From positions 2,542,001 to 2,606,000 of the forward strand of contig NZ_CP172346.1 in NCBI RefSeq assembly GCF_044336245.1: DNA of 64,000 bases, read 5' to 3'. Below the pieces are notes generated by a model. The model did no database searches. It was given only the letters and a program-made list of their open reading frames with translations, and had not been told where the DNA came from. The position numbers and the translations under genes were made by a program. Positions 8,622 through 18,605 of this stretch are shown in pieces. Positions within the stretch are counted from its first letter, which is position 1; each line of letters opens with the position of its first letter. This stretch comes from Schlesneria sphaerica (lineage in GTDB: Bacteria > Planctomycetota > Planctomycetia > Planctomycetales > Planctomycetaceae).

Positions 8622-8728
8622 GCTCACATGCCACTGTATGACCGGCTTCGGGCATGCAGTGCTCTATCCCGCCGCGCGAATGCGGAAGAGACTGATTCTC
8701 CGAAGATTTTGAAGCACTGAATGACGAC
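8622..8728. repeat. Imperfect direct repeat, copy 1
   Basis: The core GACCGGCTTCGGGCATGCAG and flanks (8622-8669) recur almost unchanged at 8777-8822. The next ~58 bp (to GACGAC at 8728) are a diverged version of 8823-8885. The two copies are offset by about 153 bp. Nothing resembling a transposase is nearby. Confidence 0.75.
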
Positions 8729-8776
8729 TAATGATCTGATCATAACGACGCTCGCATGCTCGGTTATTGGAAGAAC

Positions 8777-8885
8777 GCTCATGCCCCTGTCTGACCGGCT
8801 TCGGGCATGCAGTGCTCTATCCACCCGTGCGAAGATGATAAGACACTGCTTCTACGAAGACTTCGAAGCAGTGGCATGAAGACGA
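8777..8885. repeat. Imperfect direct repeat, copy 2, with hairpin
   Basis: Second copy of the element, differing by a few substitutions in the 46-bp core. Its right half contains a perfect 7-bp inverted repeat, CTGCTTC/GAAGCAG (8846-8871), that is degenerate in copy 1. It could act as a transcription terminator for the converging genes or be a small mobile or structured element. Confidence 0.75.
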
Positions 8886-9012
8886 CGATTCGATCGCAAT
8901 CCGTCTTCGGAAGGATCCTCAGCCGGCGACGGCGTGCGTTTGAGATTTCGCCGGACGGATCCATGCGTGTCGTCGCACGTACCCACTTCACCCAGGACGT
9001 TGCATTGTCCGC

Positions 9013-9654
<642 letters not shown>

Positions 9655-9678
9655 TGCGAATCCAATTAGTCCAGAAAA

Positions 9679-10617
9679 TCACTTCGTTCCGATGGCGTTG
9701 CGAAGCTGTTGTCCAATTCGTTTGATCGCATCCCGTGCGGTTTCAAATTGTTGAACGCGGCGTAAGAACGCATGAATCATCCCCTCGTAGCGGTGCAGCG
9801 TCACAGGGATTCCCACGGCCTGCAGGGCAGCCCCGTAGGCTTCTCCCTCATCCCGCAGAGGATCGTACTCGGCGGTGATGATCGAAGCGGGTGGCAGCCC
9901 CTTCAATGTTGTCGCCCGCAAAGGCGAGGCGTAGGGGTCCTGCCGCTGTGCTGCAGAGGAAACGTACTGATCCCAGAACCACCCCATTTCTTTCCGCGTC
10001 AGAAAATACCCATCGGCATTCTCGTGATAGGAGGGACGTTCGAAATCGCAGTCCGTAATCGGGTAGATCAGTGACTGAAATGCAACCGGTGGTCCACCGC
10101 GGTCTCGGGACATCAGGCAGACCACAGCCGCCAGATTCGCTCCGGCACTGTCCCCGGCGACGGCGATTCGATGGGGATCCCAGCCAAACTGGTCTGGGTT
10201 CGCATGCACCCACTTCAGGGAGGCATAAGCATCTTCGATCGCAGCAGGAAACTTGTGTTCGGGGGCCAGCCGGTAGTCGACATTGACGAAGATGCAGCCG
10301 GATTCGGCCGTCAGATGCCGGACCAGGTCGTCATGCGTGTCGAGGTTGTTCAGGACCCAGCCCCCCCCGTGAAAATAGAGGCAGACACCGAATGGTCCGT
10401 CACCTTGCGGGACATACACCCGGATCGGCAGTGCGTCTCCGTGGGGTCCCTCGATCGTGAGGTTCTCGACCTTGGCAAGATCTGGCAAATTCGTCCCGGC
10501 CTTACAGCCCAGTGCCGCCGCGCGACGCAGGGTTTCCACGGGAACAGTCTCAAACGTGTAGGCCTTCTGCCGGGCGACTTGTTCCAGGAACGCAGCGGCT
10601 TCAGGATGTAAAGGCAT
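9679..10617 (-). CDS. Alpha/beta hydrolase, hormone-sensitive-lipase family
   Basis: A 312-aa serine esterase of the HSL (family IV) type. The oxyanion motif HGGGW and the nucleophile motif GDSAGAN are intact. The acid (DPLRDEG) and histidine (MIHAFLRR) follow in the expected order, and the N-terminal cap region is helical. No signal peptide is seen, so it is probably cytoplasmic. Such enzymes hydrolyse short-chain acyl esters; the physiological substrate cannot be read. The chosen ATG at 10615-10617 begins MPLHPEAA; an in-frame start four codons upstream is possible. It precedes adk by 24 nt. Confidence 0.9.
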   Translation of the reverse strand: MPLHPEAAAFLEQVARQKAYTFETVPVETLRRAAALGCKAGTNLPDLAKVENLTIEGPHGDALPIRVYVPQGDGPFGVCLYFHGGGWVLNNLDTHDDLVRHLTAESGCIFVNVDYRLAPEHKFPAAIEDAYASLKWVHANPDQFGWDPHRIAVAGDSAGANLAAVVCLMSRDRGGPPVAFQSLIYPITDCDFERPSYHENADGYFLTRKEMGWFWDQYVSSAAQRQDPYASPLRATTLKGLPPASIITAEYDPLRDEGEAYGAALQAVGIPVTLHRYEGMIHAFLRRVQQFETARDAIKRIGQQLRNAIGTK

Positions 10618-11069
10618 GGTCTCTCTCAAAGATCATCATGGCGCGATAATTCTCGGCGGGCGCCACAGAGCGATCAGCATCCGCGCAGGGCCGATCAAGC
10701 AGGCCACATGCCGCACCAATGTATACGGCGTCGGCCGTTCCAACAATCGGCCGAAAGCGACCTACCGTGCTGACCCCTGCTTTACAGCGTCAACACCGTT
10801 GTAAAGTACGTGATGCGCAGGGTTTACCCGATTCGCAGAAGCGGGCTGATTCTATGCACGAACCCAGATCCGAGGGCCCGGCCCGCAGGACACTGCGGCT
10901 CACTGAACACCGACCTGCCAGACGACTTTGACCGCAGGAATCTCGCCACAGACAGTTTCCCGCAGACAGTGCGCAAACGTCAAATCCCCGTTATCGGGTC
11001 GCTGTCTTCCGGTCACAGTTCCGATTGATTCGGGTGCGACTCATGGAGCGGGGAACGCATCAGCGGGCT
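10618..11069. other. Gene-free spacer upstream of the esterase
   Basis: About 450 bp with no supportable gene. A short self-complementary pair, CGGCCG/CGGCCG with a 10-nt loop, lies near 10732-10753. Overlapping short ORFs on the plus strand have arginine-rich, non-protein-like composition. Confidence 0.5.
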
Positions 11070-12485
11070 CTAGCGAGTCGGAGCTGCCGGAGTGCCGCTG
11101 GCCGTTACAGGCCGAGACGCCGGATAGGGAAGCGACTTCAGAATCATCTGCAAGTCCTCGATTTCTTCCAGTTCGGCCTCGAAGTCGACGTTCGACTGTT
11201 CCAGGTACCCTTGCTGAATTTCCCCAATCCCATTCGACAATGGAGCTTCGACCACAATCGGACCGGATTCCCGGGTGGGCAGATACAGTGTCTGTCCGGC
11301 CGGCAGCAATCGAGGTGAGCTGGCAACGCGGGCCAGATGCAGACGGCCGATGATCACCAGCGTCGCTTCGCTGTTCTTCAGAATCGACACGGTGCCGTCG
11401 GCACTCACCTGGATCTCACGAACGTCTTCGGGGACGGTCATTGGCGGCTGGAGTAACACCGAGTCAGAACAGACGAGCAGACAGAGTTGACGATTGCTGT
11501 CGAGAGTGAATGCACCACATCTCGTCAAATACTCGGTTTCTCCGCGCTTCACGACGAAGAAGCCTTCGCCACTGATGGCGAGGTCCAGTTGTCGTTCCGT
11601 GTTCTTTAAGAGCCCCTGTTTCAAGTCGAGTTGGGGCGGAGACATGCGACAGCCGAGACCTTGAATCCCCGCCCGAGCAGCGGGAGTGGACTCCTCTTCG
11701 TCCTGCTCGTCTTCAATTGAAGCCCTCTGCCGGTAGTAATCCACCAGCGTGACACGAATCCGCTTGTAACCCGGCGTTTTCGAGTTGGTCAAATTGTGCT
11801 GATGCTGCGTAATCGCCGCTTCAATCGCCGCCGTGGGCGAGGAATCCAGCGAGGACTGGAACCGAATTTTTTGTGAGATCGGTTCGGCAATGATGTCGCC
11901 CGTCCGGGTTTCTCGCAGTGGAACGGCGGCGGCAAGCTTTTCGGGAGCACCGCCGAGCAATTGTGGCAGGGCGCGAAGCTGCTTTCGAACCTGCAGCAGG
12001 TCACGCACCACCCCGGCGGGAAGTGATTTCAATTCTTCAAACCAGATGTCCCGCTCTTCGCTTGTCGTGTGTGAGAGTTCTCGTTCGATCACGCTGCGAA
12101 CGGCCTCGTTCCCGGTTTGCTCGTAAAGATCTTCTTCGCCCGGCGCATCGACGGGATATGCGTCGACAGGGGCGGGAACAGCCGTCGGGGGATCACTCGT
12201 ACGAATCGTCAGGTCGCGCCCTTCGCACTCCTGAATCTGATGTGCGGAAACGACGTCAGAGTCGGCACCGACCCGTTCGGCGAAGCGAGGGAAGCCGAGA
12301 TCTCCCATGTCGCTGAAGTCCTCGGCAGAACACTTCAGCAAAGGTCCGGAGAGCGCTGCAAATGGCTGGTCGGACGTGAACGGTTCCGAATAGCGTTCAA
12401 ACTGTCGCTGGACCGCCACAGAACAGACAAAAAATGCCAGTACTGCTAGCGAAACCACGAAACCAGTGTTCCGCACCCATTGCAT
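11070..12485 (-). CDS. Membrane-anchored flagellar rod/hook-like protein (FlgF/FlgG-like)
   Basis: A 471-aa protein. An N-terminal membrane helix spans about residues 5-26, followed by a linker of about 190 residues that is partly acidic and helical. Then come three elements of the flagellar rod/hook family in the right order: a rod-domain motif at about 220-250 (AAITQHQHNLTNSKTPGYKR), the core AISGEGFFVV with an LTRCGAFTLDSNRQL turn at about 303-331, and the C-terminal GYLEQSNVDFEAELEEI at about 426-442. True FlgF/FlgG lack a membrane anchor and sit in flagellar operons; none is here. A role as a non-flagellar envelope protein is inferred. The frame extends ten codons upstream to 12515; the internal ATG is preferred because the membrane helix follows directly. 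Confidence 0.75.
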   Translation of the reverse strand: MQWVRNTGFVVSLAVLAFFVCSVAVQRQFERYSEPFTSDQPFAALSGPLLKCSAEDFSDMGDLGFPRFAERVGADSDVVSAHQIQECEGRDLTIRTSDPPTAVPAPVDAYPVDAPGEEDLYEQTGNEAVRSVIERELSHTTSEERDIWFEELKSLPAGVVRDLLQVRKQLRALPQLLGGAPEKLAAAVPLRETRTGDIIAEPISQKIRFQSSLDSSPTAAIEAAITQHQHNLTNSKTPGYKRIRVTLVDYYRQRASIEDEQDEEESTPAARAGIQGLGCRMSPPQLDLKQGLLKNTERQLDLAISGEGFFVVKRGETEYLTRCGAFTLDSNRQLCLLVCSDSVLLQPPMTVPEDVREIQVSADGTVSILKNSEATLVIIGRLHLARVASSPRLLPAGQTLYLPTRESGPIVVEAPLSNGIGEIQQGYLEQSNVDFEAELEEIEDLQMILKSLPYPASRPVTASGTPAAPTR

Positions 12486-12848
12486 CGTCAACTCCTTTTG
12501 GCGATTGCCTGTCACGGTCTCAGGACGTCTTCAGTCCTTTGCTACGATCCTGTTGCCGTTCGGCATCCATCGGCTGCCACTCCTGCAACCGTATTCTGCA
12601 CCGTTACCGTCGAAAATTCTGGAGCATCCCGGCCTCATCGTCCTGGATTCAATCCCATCGAAGTCATCGTCTTCGATGGTCCTCACCTCGAAATTCTCCA
12701 GGCGAGGCGAAACCCAGGCACAATCGCGCACTGTCACTCAGAACATCAACGGTCGAGACGTTAATGGAATTACAAAAATTCAGCAATATGCACTCTTCGT
12801 TGCGGCGTCCGGGACTTACAGCCGACAGGTGACAGAGTCGAATTGTGT
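12486..12848. other. Gene-free spacer between rbsK and the rod-like gene
   Basis: About 360 bp; no gene, repeat or terminator could be supported. Confidence 0.5.
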
Positions 12849-13814
12849 TCAGCGCACTGCGGCGTCGGTTTTCATCCATGCCTCCAGTTCGGCCCGGACG
12901 GGCATCGCTGGCTGAGCACCAAAACGGGTACACGCTAGCGTACCTGCTGCACACGCGAAGTGCGTTGCCGCTGGGAGAGACATTCCTTCGCACAGTGCCA
13001 CTGTCAGTGCCGCCGTGAACGCATCTCCTGCCGCCGTCGTATCCACAATATTCGCTTTGTGTGCAGGGATCTGCTCGGTCGATCCGCCCGTTAACTGCAC
13101 GAGTGCCCCGAGTTCGCCCATCTTGAGAACGACGTCTTTCGCTCCGCGAGACTGCAGGACTCTTGCCGCCTGTTTTGCCGATTCCCAGTCATTGACGACG
13201 ACTCCCGTGAGGACTTCCGCCTCAGTCTGATTGGGGCTGATAATATCAACGGACAGCAGGGCATCCGGAAGAGCATTGACCGGCGCCGGTGCCGGGTCCA
13301 GGATCGTTGTCACTCCGTGCTGATGAGCCAGTCGAATGGCACTGGCGATTGCATCCAGCGGCGTTTCCAGTTGAACGATCAGGGCACGTGCCCCCGCGAT
13401 CACCTCTTCACGGGACGCCACCACCTCAGGAGTCAGCAATGCGTTCGCACCGGGAACCACGGCAATTGAGTTGGCACCCGTATCGTCGACTCCGATCAAT
13501 GCCACGCCGCTGGAGACATCCGGAGAATCCAGTACGTGGACCGTATTGACTCCCGCGTCCTGCAGGTTTCTCCGCAGCGTATCGCCGAACGCGTCTTTGC
13601 CGACACACCCGATCATCATGACGTTCGCCCCCAGTCGTGCAGCGGCAACAGCCTGATTCGCACCCTTTCCTCCCGGGATCGTCTGGAACGAGGTACCGAG
13701 CACCGTCTCACCGGGCCGTGGCAGACGGCTCATCCGCGCGACGAGATCCATATTAATGGAGCCGACAACGACGATGCGGGGTGAACTGACGTCAGACTCA
13801 GACGCGCTGCTCAT
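12849..13814 (-). CDS. rbsK: Ribokinase (PfkB family)
   Basis: A 321-aa sugar kinase of the PfkB/ribokinase family, phosphorylating D-ribose to ribose 5-phosphate. Visible features are the N-terminal VVVGSINMDL, the sugar-binding PGGKGANQAVAAARLGA and the C-terminal anion-hole and catalytic-base motif DTTAAGDAFTAAL, which matches E. coli RbsK (DTTAAGD) better than fructokinases. The motif ISPNQTEAE is also typical of ribokinase. No rbs transport genes adjoin it, but a Peripla_BP_4-type binding protein lies 5 kb away on the other strand. The ATG at 13812-13814 gives MSSASESD; three codons upstream is another ATG. Confidence 0.9.
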   Translation of the reverse strand: MSSASESDVSSPRIVVVGSINMDLVARMSRLPRPGETVLGTSFQTIPGGKGANQAVAAARLGANVMMIGCVGKDAFGDTLRRNLQDAGVNTVHVLDSPDVSSGVALIGVDDTGANSIAVVPGANALLTPEVVASREEVIAGARALIVQLETPLDAIASAIRLAHQHGVTTILDPAPAPVNALPDALLSVDIISPNQTEAEVLTGVVVNDWESAKQAARVLQSRGAKDVVLKMGELGALVQLTGGSTEQIPAHKANIVDTTAAGDAFTAALTVALCEGMSLPAATHFACAAGTLACTRFGAQPAMPVRAELEAWMKTDAAVR

Positions 13815-14216
13815 AGAGAACACTTTGCAGAGAAGGTGGAGTCAAAATAAACAAGGGGAACCGGTGGAAACGTACCGACTTCCCCCCTGCAAGTGAATGG
13901 AGCGGACTCAATCCTCCGGCCGCCCCTCACAGTTTGGACTGTCTCGAAGCTCTGACCCATTTCCCGTTCTGACCTGCAATCTGGGCGTCTGTCTTCCCGC
14001 TTGTCTTGCCAGAGGAGTTGCCTGAATGGCAACATCTCGGCATCGCTCGTTATACTTTTCGCTGCGTCACTGTGTTGAGTGATTCCCGGAATCATCGCCA
14101 TGCTGGCGACGGCTGATCTTTTCAAGTTCCCGATCTACGGTAGATGCTGATCATTTTCCCGGATGCGGGATGGCACCGTTCCTCATCGTACGCTTTTTAG
14201 CATAGGTCCTGAATCG
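13815..14216. other. Divergent spacer rbsK / NHL-type gene
   Basis: About 400 bp between divergent genes, presumably holding both promoters. Two small hairpins are visible: GTTGCC/GGCAAC near 14017-14033 and TCGCCA/TGGCGA near 14094-14108. No gene was supported; a 104-aa minus ORF here looks non-coding. Confidence 0.5.
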
Positions 14217-15074
14217 ATGTTGACGTCTCTACGCCCGGCGTATTTGTGTTTATTGTCGTGGTGCCTGCTCAGCGGACTTACGCAATCGGGGCGAGCGGCT
14301 GATGGAATGCTCTACCCACTGGCCGTCGCGGTCACGGCAGATGACACGATCTACGTTGCCGACCGTGAACTTCCCGGCATCTGGAAGTTTTCAGAAGGGA
14401 AGTGGTCGATCTATTTTCAGGGATCAAAGAAGTTTCGCACGCCGCTCAATGCCGTGCGATGTCTGGCGATTGATCATCAGGGAAAACTGCTGGCGGGAGA
14501 TTCCAGCACGCGAGAGATTTATCGGTTCGATGAATCCGCTCAACCTCAGCCGCTGACCAAAGGGGGAGTCGGAATTCCCATGTCGCTCGCCGTGGCCAAA
14601 GATGGAACCATCTATGCCGGAGACATTGAAATCCAGCGGATCGTGAAAATTCCCGCAGAAGGGGGCACGCCGAACATCATCGCGGAAGTGACGGCCCCTC
14701 GGGGCATGACCATCGACGATGAAGGCCGCTTGTGGATCGTCTCACACGGTAAAGACGCTGTGATCCGGCTCTCAAGTGACGGAATGCAGCGCGAGGTCAT
14801 TACGGAAGGACGTCCGTTCCAGTTCCAGCACCACATCGTGCTCGGCAAGGAAGGGGAAGGCTACGTCGCCGACGGCTATGCCAAGACGATCTGGAAAGTG
14901 AAGCAGGGCGAGAAACCTGAACCGTTCTTCGCAGGTGAACCGCTGAAGAACCCGGTAGGATTGGCCTGGTGGAAGGGCAACCTGCTGATTGTCGACCCAC
15001 ACACGAAGTCTGTCTATCAGAGGACTGCGGAAGGCAAACTGGAACCAGTTGTCGATGACGCACCAGCCCAGTAG
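14217..15074 (+). CDS. Secreted NHL/SMP-30-type beta-propeller protein
   Basis: A 285-aa exported protein with a signal peptide of about 27 residues ending GRAADG. The body consists of repeating blades of the kind found in NHL and SMP-30 proteins: VAVTADDTIYVADRE, LAIDHQGKLLAGDSS, LAVAKDGTIYAGDIE, MTIDDEGRLWIVSHG and GLAWWKGNLLIVDPH. The repeats suggest a six-bladed propeller, usually a binding scaffold or lactonase-like enzyme. No metal ligands of gluconolactonases could be confirmed. The start at ATG 14217 is chosen because it begins the signal peptide. A weak hairpin with a short T-run (15096-15116) could end transcription. Confidence 0.8.
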   Translation: MLTSLRPAYLCLLSWCLLSGLTQSGRAADGMLYPLAVAVTADDTIYVADRELPGIWKFSEGKWSIYFQGSKKFRTPLNAVRCLAIDHQGKLLAGDSSTREIYRFDESAQPQPLTKGGVGIPMSLAVAKDGTIYAGDIEIQRIVKIPAEGGTPNIIAEVTAPRGMTIDDEGRLWIVSHGKDAVIRLSSDGMQREVITEGRPFQFQHHIVLGKEGEGYVADGYAKTIWKVKQGEKPEPFFAGEPLKNPVGLAWWKGNLLIVDPHTKSVYQRTAEGKLEPVVDDAPAQ

Positions 15075-15192
15075 CGATCGACGCTCCCGGGCATTAATCG
15101 CCGCTTGAGCGATTTTCCACTTCGTCCACCCGGGAACACGGCATTCGTGATCGCGGGTGGCTCCACTATCAGACTCACCACCGCACCACGAA

Positions 15193-15579
15193 TCACGCCG
15201 CTTTGCGGGTGCGCCGGCGGTGATACGTCGTGACCACGGTTCCGGGCCGGCCCGAGACCTTGCCGTCGACGGCCTCGACGACGTACGAGTTTGAGAGCAG
15301 GCGGAAGAAGAAGAGTAGCAGAAACGCGCCGATCGTCCCGGCCGCGAATCCAATCGGGCTGATGGGCGTGATCTTAAAGCTGGTGTCGAACAACAGCAGG
15401 ATGCTGCAGCCAATCAGACTCCCTACGATCCCCATCAGCATAGTGCCAATCGCTCCGCCGGGATCCCGTCCAGGCATCAGAGCTTTCGCGCTGAGACCAA
15501 CGATCGTTCCAAACCCAATCCACATCAGCGCTTCCTGCGCCAGCAATTCAATCGTCGCGACTAAGGTCGGTTCCGCCAT
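15193..15579 (-). CDS. GlsB/YeaQ/YmgE-like membrane protein
   Basis: A 128-aa protein with three membrane helices. The segment GTIVGLSAKALMPGRDPGGA, followed by a Gly-rich helix, is the recognisable core of the GlsB/YeaQ/YmgE (transglycosylase-associated) family, small inner-membrane proteins linked to stress. Typical members are about 80-90 aa; this one has an extra N-terminal segment of about 18 residues and a basic tail ending RRRTRKAA. The ATG at 15577-15579 is chosen; in-frame starts further upstream would add a non-conserved stretch. It stands alone between glcF and the NHL-type gene. Confidence 0.75.
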   Translation of the reverse strand: MAEPTLVATIELLAQEALMWIGFGTIVGLSAKALMPGRDPGGAIGTMLMGIVGSLIGCSILLLFDTSFKITPISPIGFAAGTIGAFLLLFFFRLLSNSYVVEAVDGKVSGRPGTVVTTYHRRRTRKAA

Positions 15580-15860
15580 GGTCATGTCCGTTTCGTTTTC
15601 GCGTTCGAATACGAGGATGCGAAATGGACTCATCCTCCGCCGGGAAATGACATCGACACATGAGGCCGCGATCCATCACTACAATCGCCAAAAAACGCAA
15701 AGTCGCCCCACACCACCCCGTCACGCAACCAAAAGCGGATAAGATCGGCGTTCCGGGTAACGACTGAGTTGCGAGATGCGTTCTGGTGATCAGAGCAGGA
15801 ACGGAGTCTCTTACGTCCGTTCGACGACCACTCACCCCACCACCTGGACGGCTGTTGGGG

Positions 15861-17255
15861 TCAGTTCGACTTTTGCTGCCCTCTGGAATAGCTCAGATCC
15901 AGAATCTCCATGGGGTGAGCGACCCAGACAGGGCTTTTTGCCTGTCGAAGTGCGGCCTGGATCTGCAATGAGCAGCCGGCATTCCCCATAATGACCGTCT
16001 CGGCCCCTGTTGCGAGGATATTCTTGATCTTGCGGCTGGCCAACTGGTCGGCCATTTCACCTTCCGTCAGGTTATAACTCCCTGCGGCACCGCAACAGAT
16101 TTCGGACTCGCTCAGCGGCACCAGCTCCAGTCCGGGAACAAGTGACAACAGTTCGCGTGGCTGCTCACGGATCTTCTGGGCGTGACACAAGTGACAGGCA
16201 TCGTGGTACGTGGCCTTCATCCGGACTTCGCCCTTGGGGGCAATCGGCCCCAGAGCGGTCAGGAATTCGCTGATATCCTTCACTTTGCCGACAAAGCGAT
16301 TCAGTTCCTGAGCGACCACCGGATCATTCGGAGCCATTTCCGCAGCGACATGACCGTAATCTTTCAACATTGAACCGCAACCGGCGACATTCACGATGAC
16401 GGCATCGAGATCCTCGGCCGCGAATGCACCCGAATTTGTCCGCGCCAGATCCAGCGCAGGCTGCCCTGCTCCGCTGTGATAATGGATTGCTCCGCAGCAA
16501 GCCTGGCTGCGGGGAATCACAACGTCACACCCATTGGCCTGGAGAACTCGCGCGGTCGCCCAGTTCACATGGTGGAACATGGCATCCGCCACACAGCCGG
16601 TGAAGAGTGCCACGCGAGCGCGTCGCGGACCAATGGCTGGCAGGAACTCAGGAAGACCGGGCTCGCGTGGTTTCAGGGGGGGAAGTAGTCGCTGCATGCG
16701 ACGCAACCGCTCGGGCAAGAGTTTCGTCAGTCCAGTCCACTCTGCAAATTGGTCCAGGTGCAGGACCTGCATCAACTTCGCCGGGGCCAGTGCCCAGCGT
16801 AGCCGCGAAGGATACGGGAACAGCCCGTACAGAATCCACTTCTGGAACCAGTCACCCTGCGAGCCTTTCTTGCCGGCCCTGGCCATTTCATGCTGCTGCA
16901 TCTCAACCCGAAACGGCTCGATCAGCCGGCCGTATTGCACGCCCGAAGGACAGGCCGTCTCGCAACTTCGGCAATCCAGACACAGATCGAGATGTCCTTT
17001 GACCGTGTCTGTCAGCTCCAGACGACCATCGGTCACCGCTCGCATCAGGTAGATACGGCCGCGAGGACTATCGTTCTCGTTCCCGGTCTCGAGGTACGTA
17101 GGACATGCGGCGGTACAGAGACCGCAATGAACGCAGTCGAGGAATCGTTCGTAGTCAATCCCGCTCCCGACTCGCGGTTGATCCGAAGCGGCCGGACCGT
17201 TGGAGAGGACGGGGAGTTGAGTCGAATGATTCGGCGAGGCAGCGATGTCTGTCAT
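15861..17255 (-). CDS. glcF: Glycolate oxidase iron-sulfur subunit
   Basis: A 464-aa protein with two 4Fe-4S ferredoxin motifs (CVHCGLCTAACP and CLDCRSCETACP) near the N-terminus. Two CCG domains follow, shown by ACCGAIHYHSG and ICCGAAGSYN together with YHDACHLCHAQ. This is the architecture of GlcF, which passes electrons from glycolate or lactate oxidation to the quinone pool with the FAD subunits GlcD and GlcE. Neither partner is adjacent, so the protein works with subunits encoded elsewhere, or with a related D-lactate dehydrogenase. The start at 17255 (MTDIAAS) avoids a non-conserved 23-residue extension. It is followed downstream by the GlsB-like gene. Confidence 0.9.
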   Translation of the reverse strand: MTDIAASPNHSTQLPVLSNGPAASDQPRVGSGIDYERFLDCVHCGLCTAACPTYLETGNENDSPRGRIYLMRAVTDGRLELTDTVKGHLDLCLDCRSCETACPSGVQYGRLIEPFRVEMQQHEMARAGKKGSQGDWFQKWILYGLFPYPSRLRWALAPAKLMQVLHLDQFAEWTGLTKLLPERLRRMQRLLPPLKPREPGLPEFLPAIGPRRARVALFTGCVADAMFHHVNWATARVLQANGCDVVIPRSQACCGAIHYHSGAGQPALDLARTNSGAFAAEDLDAVIVNVAGCGSMLKDYGHVAAEMAPNDPVVAQELNRFVGKVKDISEFLTALGPIAPKGEVRMKATYHDACHLCHAQKIREQPRELLSLVPGLELVPLSESEICCGAAGSYNLTEGEMADQLASRKIKNILATGAETVIMGNAGCSLQIQAALRQAKSPVWVAHPMEILDLSYSRGQQKSN

Positions 17256-17353
17256 GCTGAACGGATATCCGAGACGAAGCAGTGCAGCGAAAATTGAGGG
17301 AGAACCGCAGGGGAATTGTAGCAACGACGCCCCGGGTTAATAGAGCGGACCGG

Positions 17354-18397
17354 TCAAGTTGCCTTCGCGACGTCGCACGAAACCCGTGAAGCCATCTGAG
17401 CAACTTTCGAAGGGAGAACCGTTCCGACTATGTCGCTGACCGATTCACACCCTTCATGTTCCAGAATCGACTCGAGGTCGCTCACCAGATTCGATGCGAG
17501 AGTCGGGTTATAGAAGTTTGCGGTTCCCACCTGGACGGCAGACGCACCACAGACAAGAAAGTCCATGACATCATCGATCGACTGGATACCGCCAATTCCG
17601 ATGATCGGCGTTTTCACGGCCTGGGCCACCTGCCAGACAACACGCAGTGCGAGAGGTTTAATCGCGGGACCGCTGAGTCCGCCAATTCCATTTCCCAGAA
17701 TCGGTCGGCGCGTCCGCCAGTTGACGGCAAACCCCTGGAATGTGTTGACGAGTGACAGAGCATCTGCCCCTGCATCGCTCGCGGCAGCAGCAATCTCGAC
17801 GACATTCGTTACGTTCGGGGTGAGCTTGGCGATGATGGGAAGATCGCAGGCGTTACGAACCGCCGAGACCACTTCAGCAGTCATCGCGGGATTAGTCCCA
17901 TAGTCAACGCCGCCCGAAACATTAGGGCATGAGATATTCAGTTCGAGCGCCGCCAGCTTGGGGAACTGATTCAGCTTGCGGGCCATCTCGACGAATTCAC
18001 CGGTGTTCTTCCCGGCGATATTGGCAATCACCGCAGTCCCCAACTCCAGCAGCGCAGACAGGTGCTTGGCGATGAAGACATCCAACCCATCGTTGTCCAG
18101 GCCAATCGAATTCAACAAACCCGAGGTCGTTTCGACCGTTCTCGGCGGCGGGTTACCGGGACGGGGCAAGGGGGTCACGGTTTTAGGAATGACTCCTCCC
18201 AGTTGGGAAAAGTCAGCATACGCCACCATCTCGCGTGCGTACCCAAACGTCCCGGACGCCACGAGGATTGGATTCTTCAGATGAATTCGATTGAGTTGGA
18301 CATCAAGGCGCGGCACGAGGCAATTCTCTTCTGGATGACGCAGGCCAGTCGCGTCGACTGCGGCCCCATTGGCTGCTCGACCCTGCCTGTCCGTCAT
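17354..18397 (-). CDS. pyrD: Dihydroorotate dehydrogenase, class 1B-like catalytic subunit
   Basis: A 347-aa FMN enzyme of de novo pyrimidine synthesis, oxidising dihydroorotate to orotate. After a 30-residue leader it shows NPILVASGTFGYARE, the catalytic loop ELNISCPNVSGGVDYG with Cys as base, VKTPIIGIGGI and the FMN-binding CGASAVQVGTANF. The Cys base and overall pattern fit class 1B (NAD-linked, with PyrK). No pyrK gene is adjacent. The chosen start is the ATG at 18395-18397; an upstream in-frame ATG at 18434-18436 adds 13 residues. It lies 98 nt upstream of glcF on the same strand; joint transcription is possible. Confidence 0.92.
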   Translation of the reverse strand: MTDRQGRAANGAAVDATGLRHPEENCLVPRLDVQLNRIHLKNPILVASGTFGYAREMVAYADFSQLGGVIPKTVTPLPRPGNPPPRTVETTSGLLNSIGLDNDGLDVFIAKHLSALLELGTAVIANIAGKNTGEFVEMARKLNQFPKLAALELNISCPNVSGGVDYGTNPAMTAEVVSAVRNACDLPIIAKLTPNVTNVVEIAAAASDAGADALSLVNTFQGFAVNWRTRRPILGNGIGGLSGPAIKPLALRVVWQVAQAVKTPIIGIGGIQSIDDVMDFLVCGASAVQVGTANFYNPTLASNLVSDLESILEHEGCESVSDIVGTVLPSKVAQMASRVSCDVAKAT

Positions 18398-18605
18398 TAC
18401 GTGAATATCGTACACGCCCTTGCGCCGTGACGACATTCACGCAGCCCGGAGCGCGAGAATTTCCTGGAACAAAAGCGAACGACGACCCGAATGGAGACTT
18501 CACGCTGCAAGGTGTTTCCTCACAGCGGATCTCACACCCGCATCATAGGCCGTACAGGGCCGCCAGAGCGAACCGGAACGATCTGCGAACGCATTAATCA
18601 GAAAA

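Larger units (their letters stand above)
8466..9012. other. Spacer holding a duplicated ~100-bp element
   Basis: About 550 bp between the convergent sugar-binding lipoprotein and adenylate kinase genes. Apart from the duplicated element annotated separately, no gene, tRNA or convincing terminator was seen. Short ORFs in this stretch arise from the repeats and lack ribosome sites. Confidence 0.6.

Noticed and set aside
7518..8627. 369-aa antisense reading frame over the sugar-binding lipoprotein
   Set aside because: It mirrors a real gene with clear signal and fold; its composition is that of a third-position shadow and it has no domain features.
8624..8824. 66-aa minus-strand ORF with an internal repeat of DRALHARSRS
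   Set aside because: The repeat in the protein is just the DNA direct repeat read in one frame; no ribosome site.
13811..14125. 104-aa minus-strand ORF between rbsK and the NHL-type gene
   Set aside because: It overlaps the rbsK start and has no family-like sequence or ribosome site.
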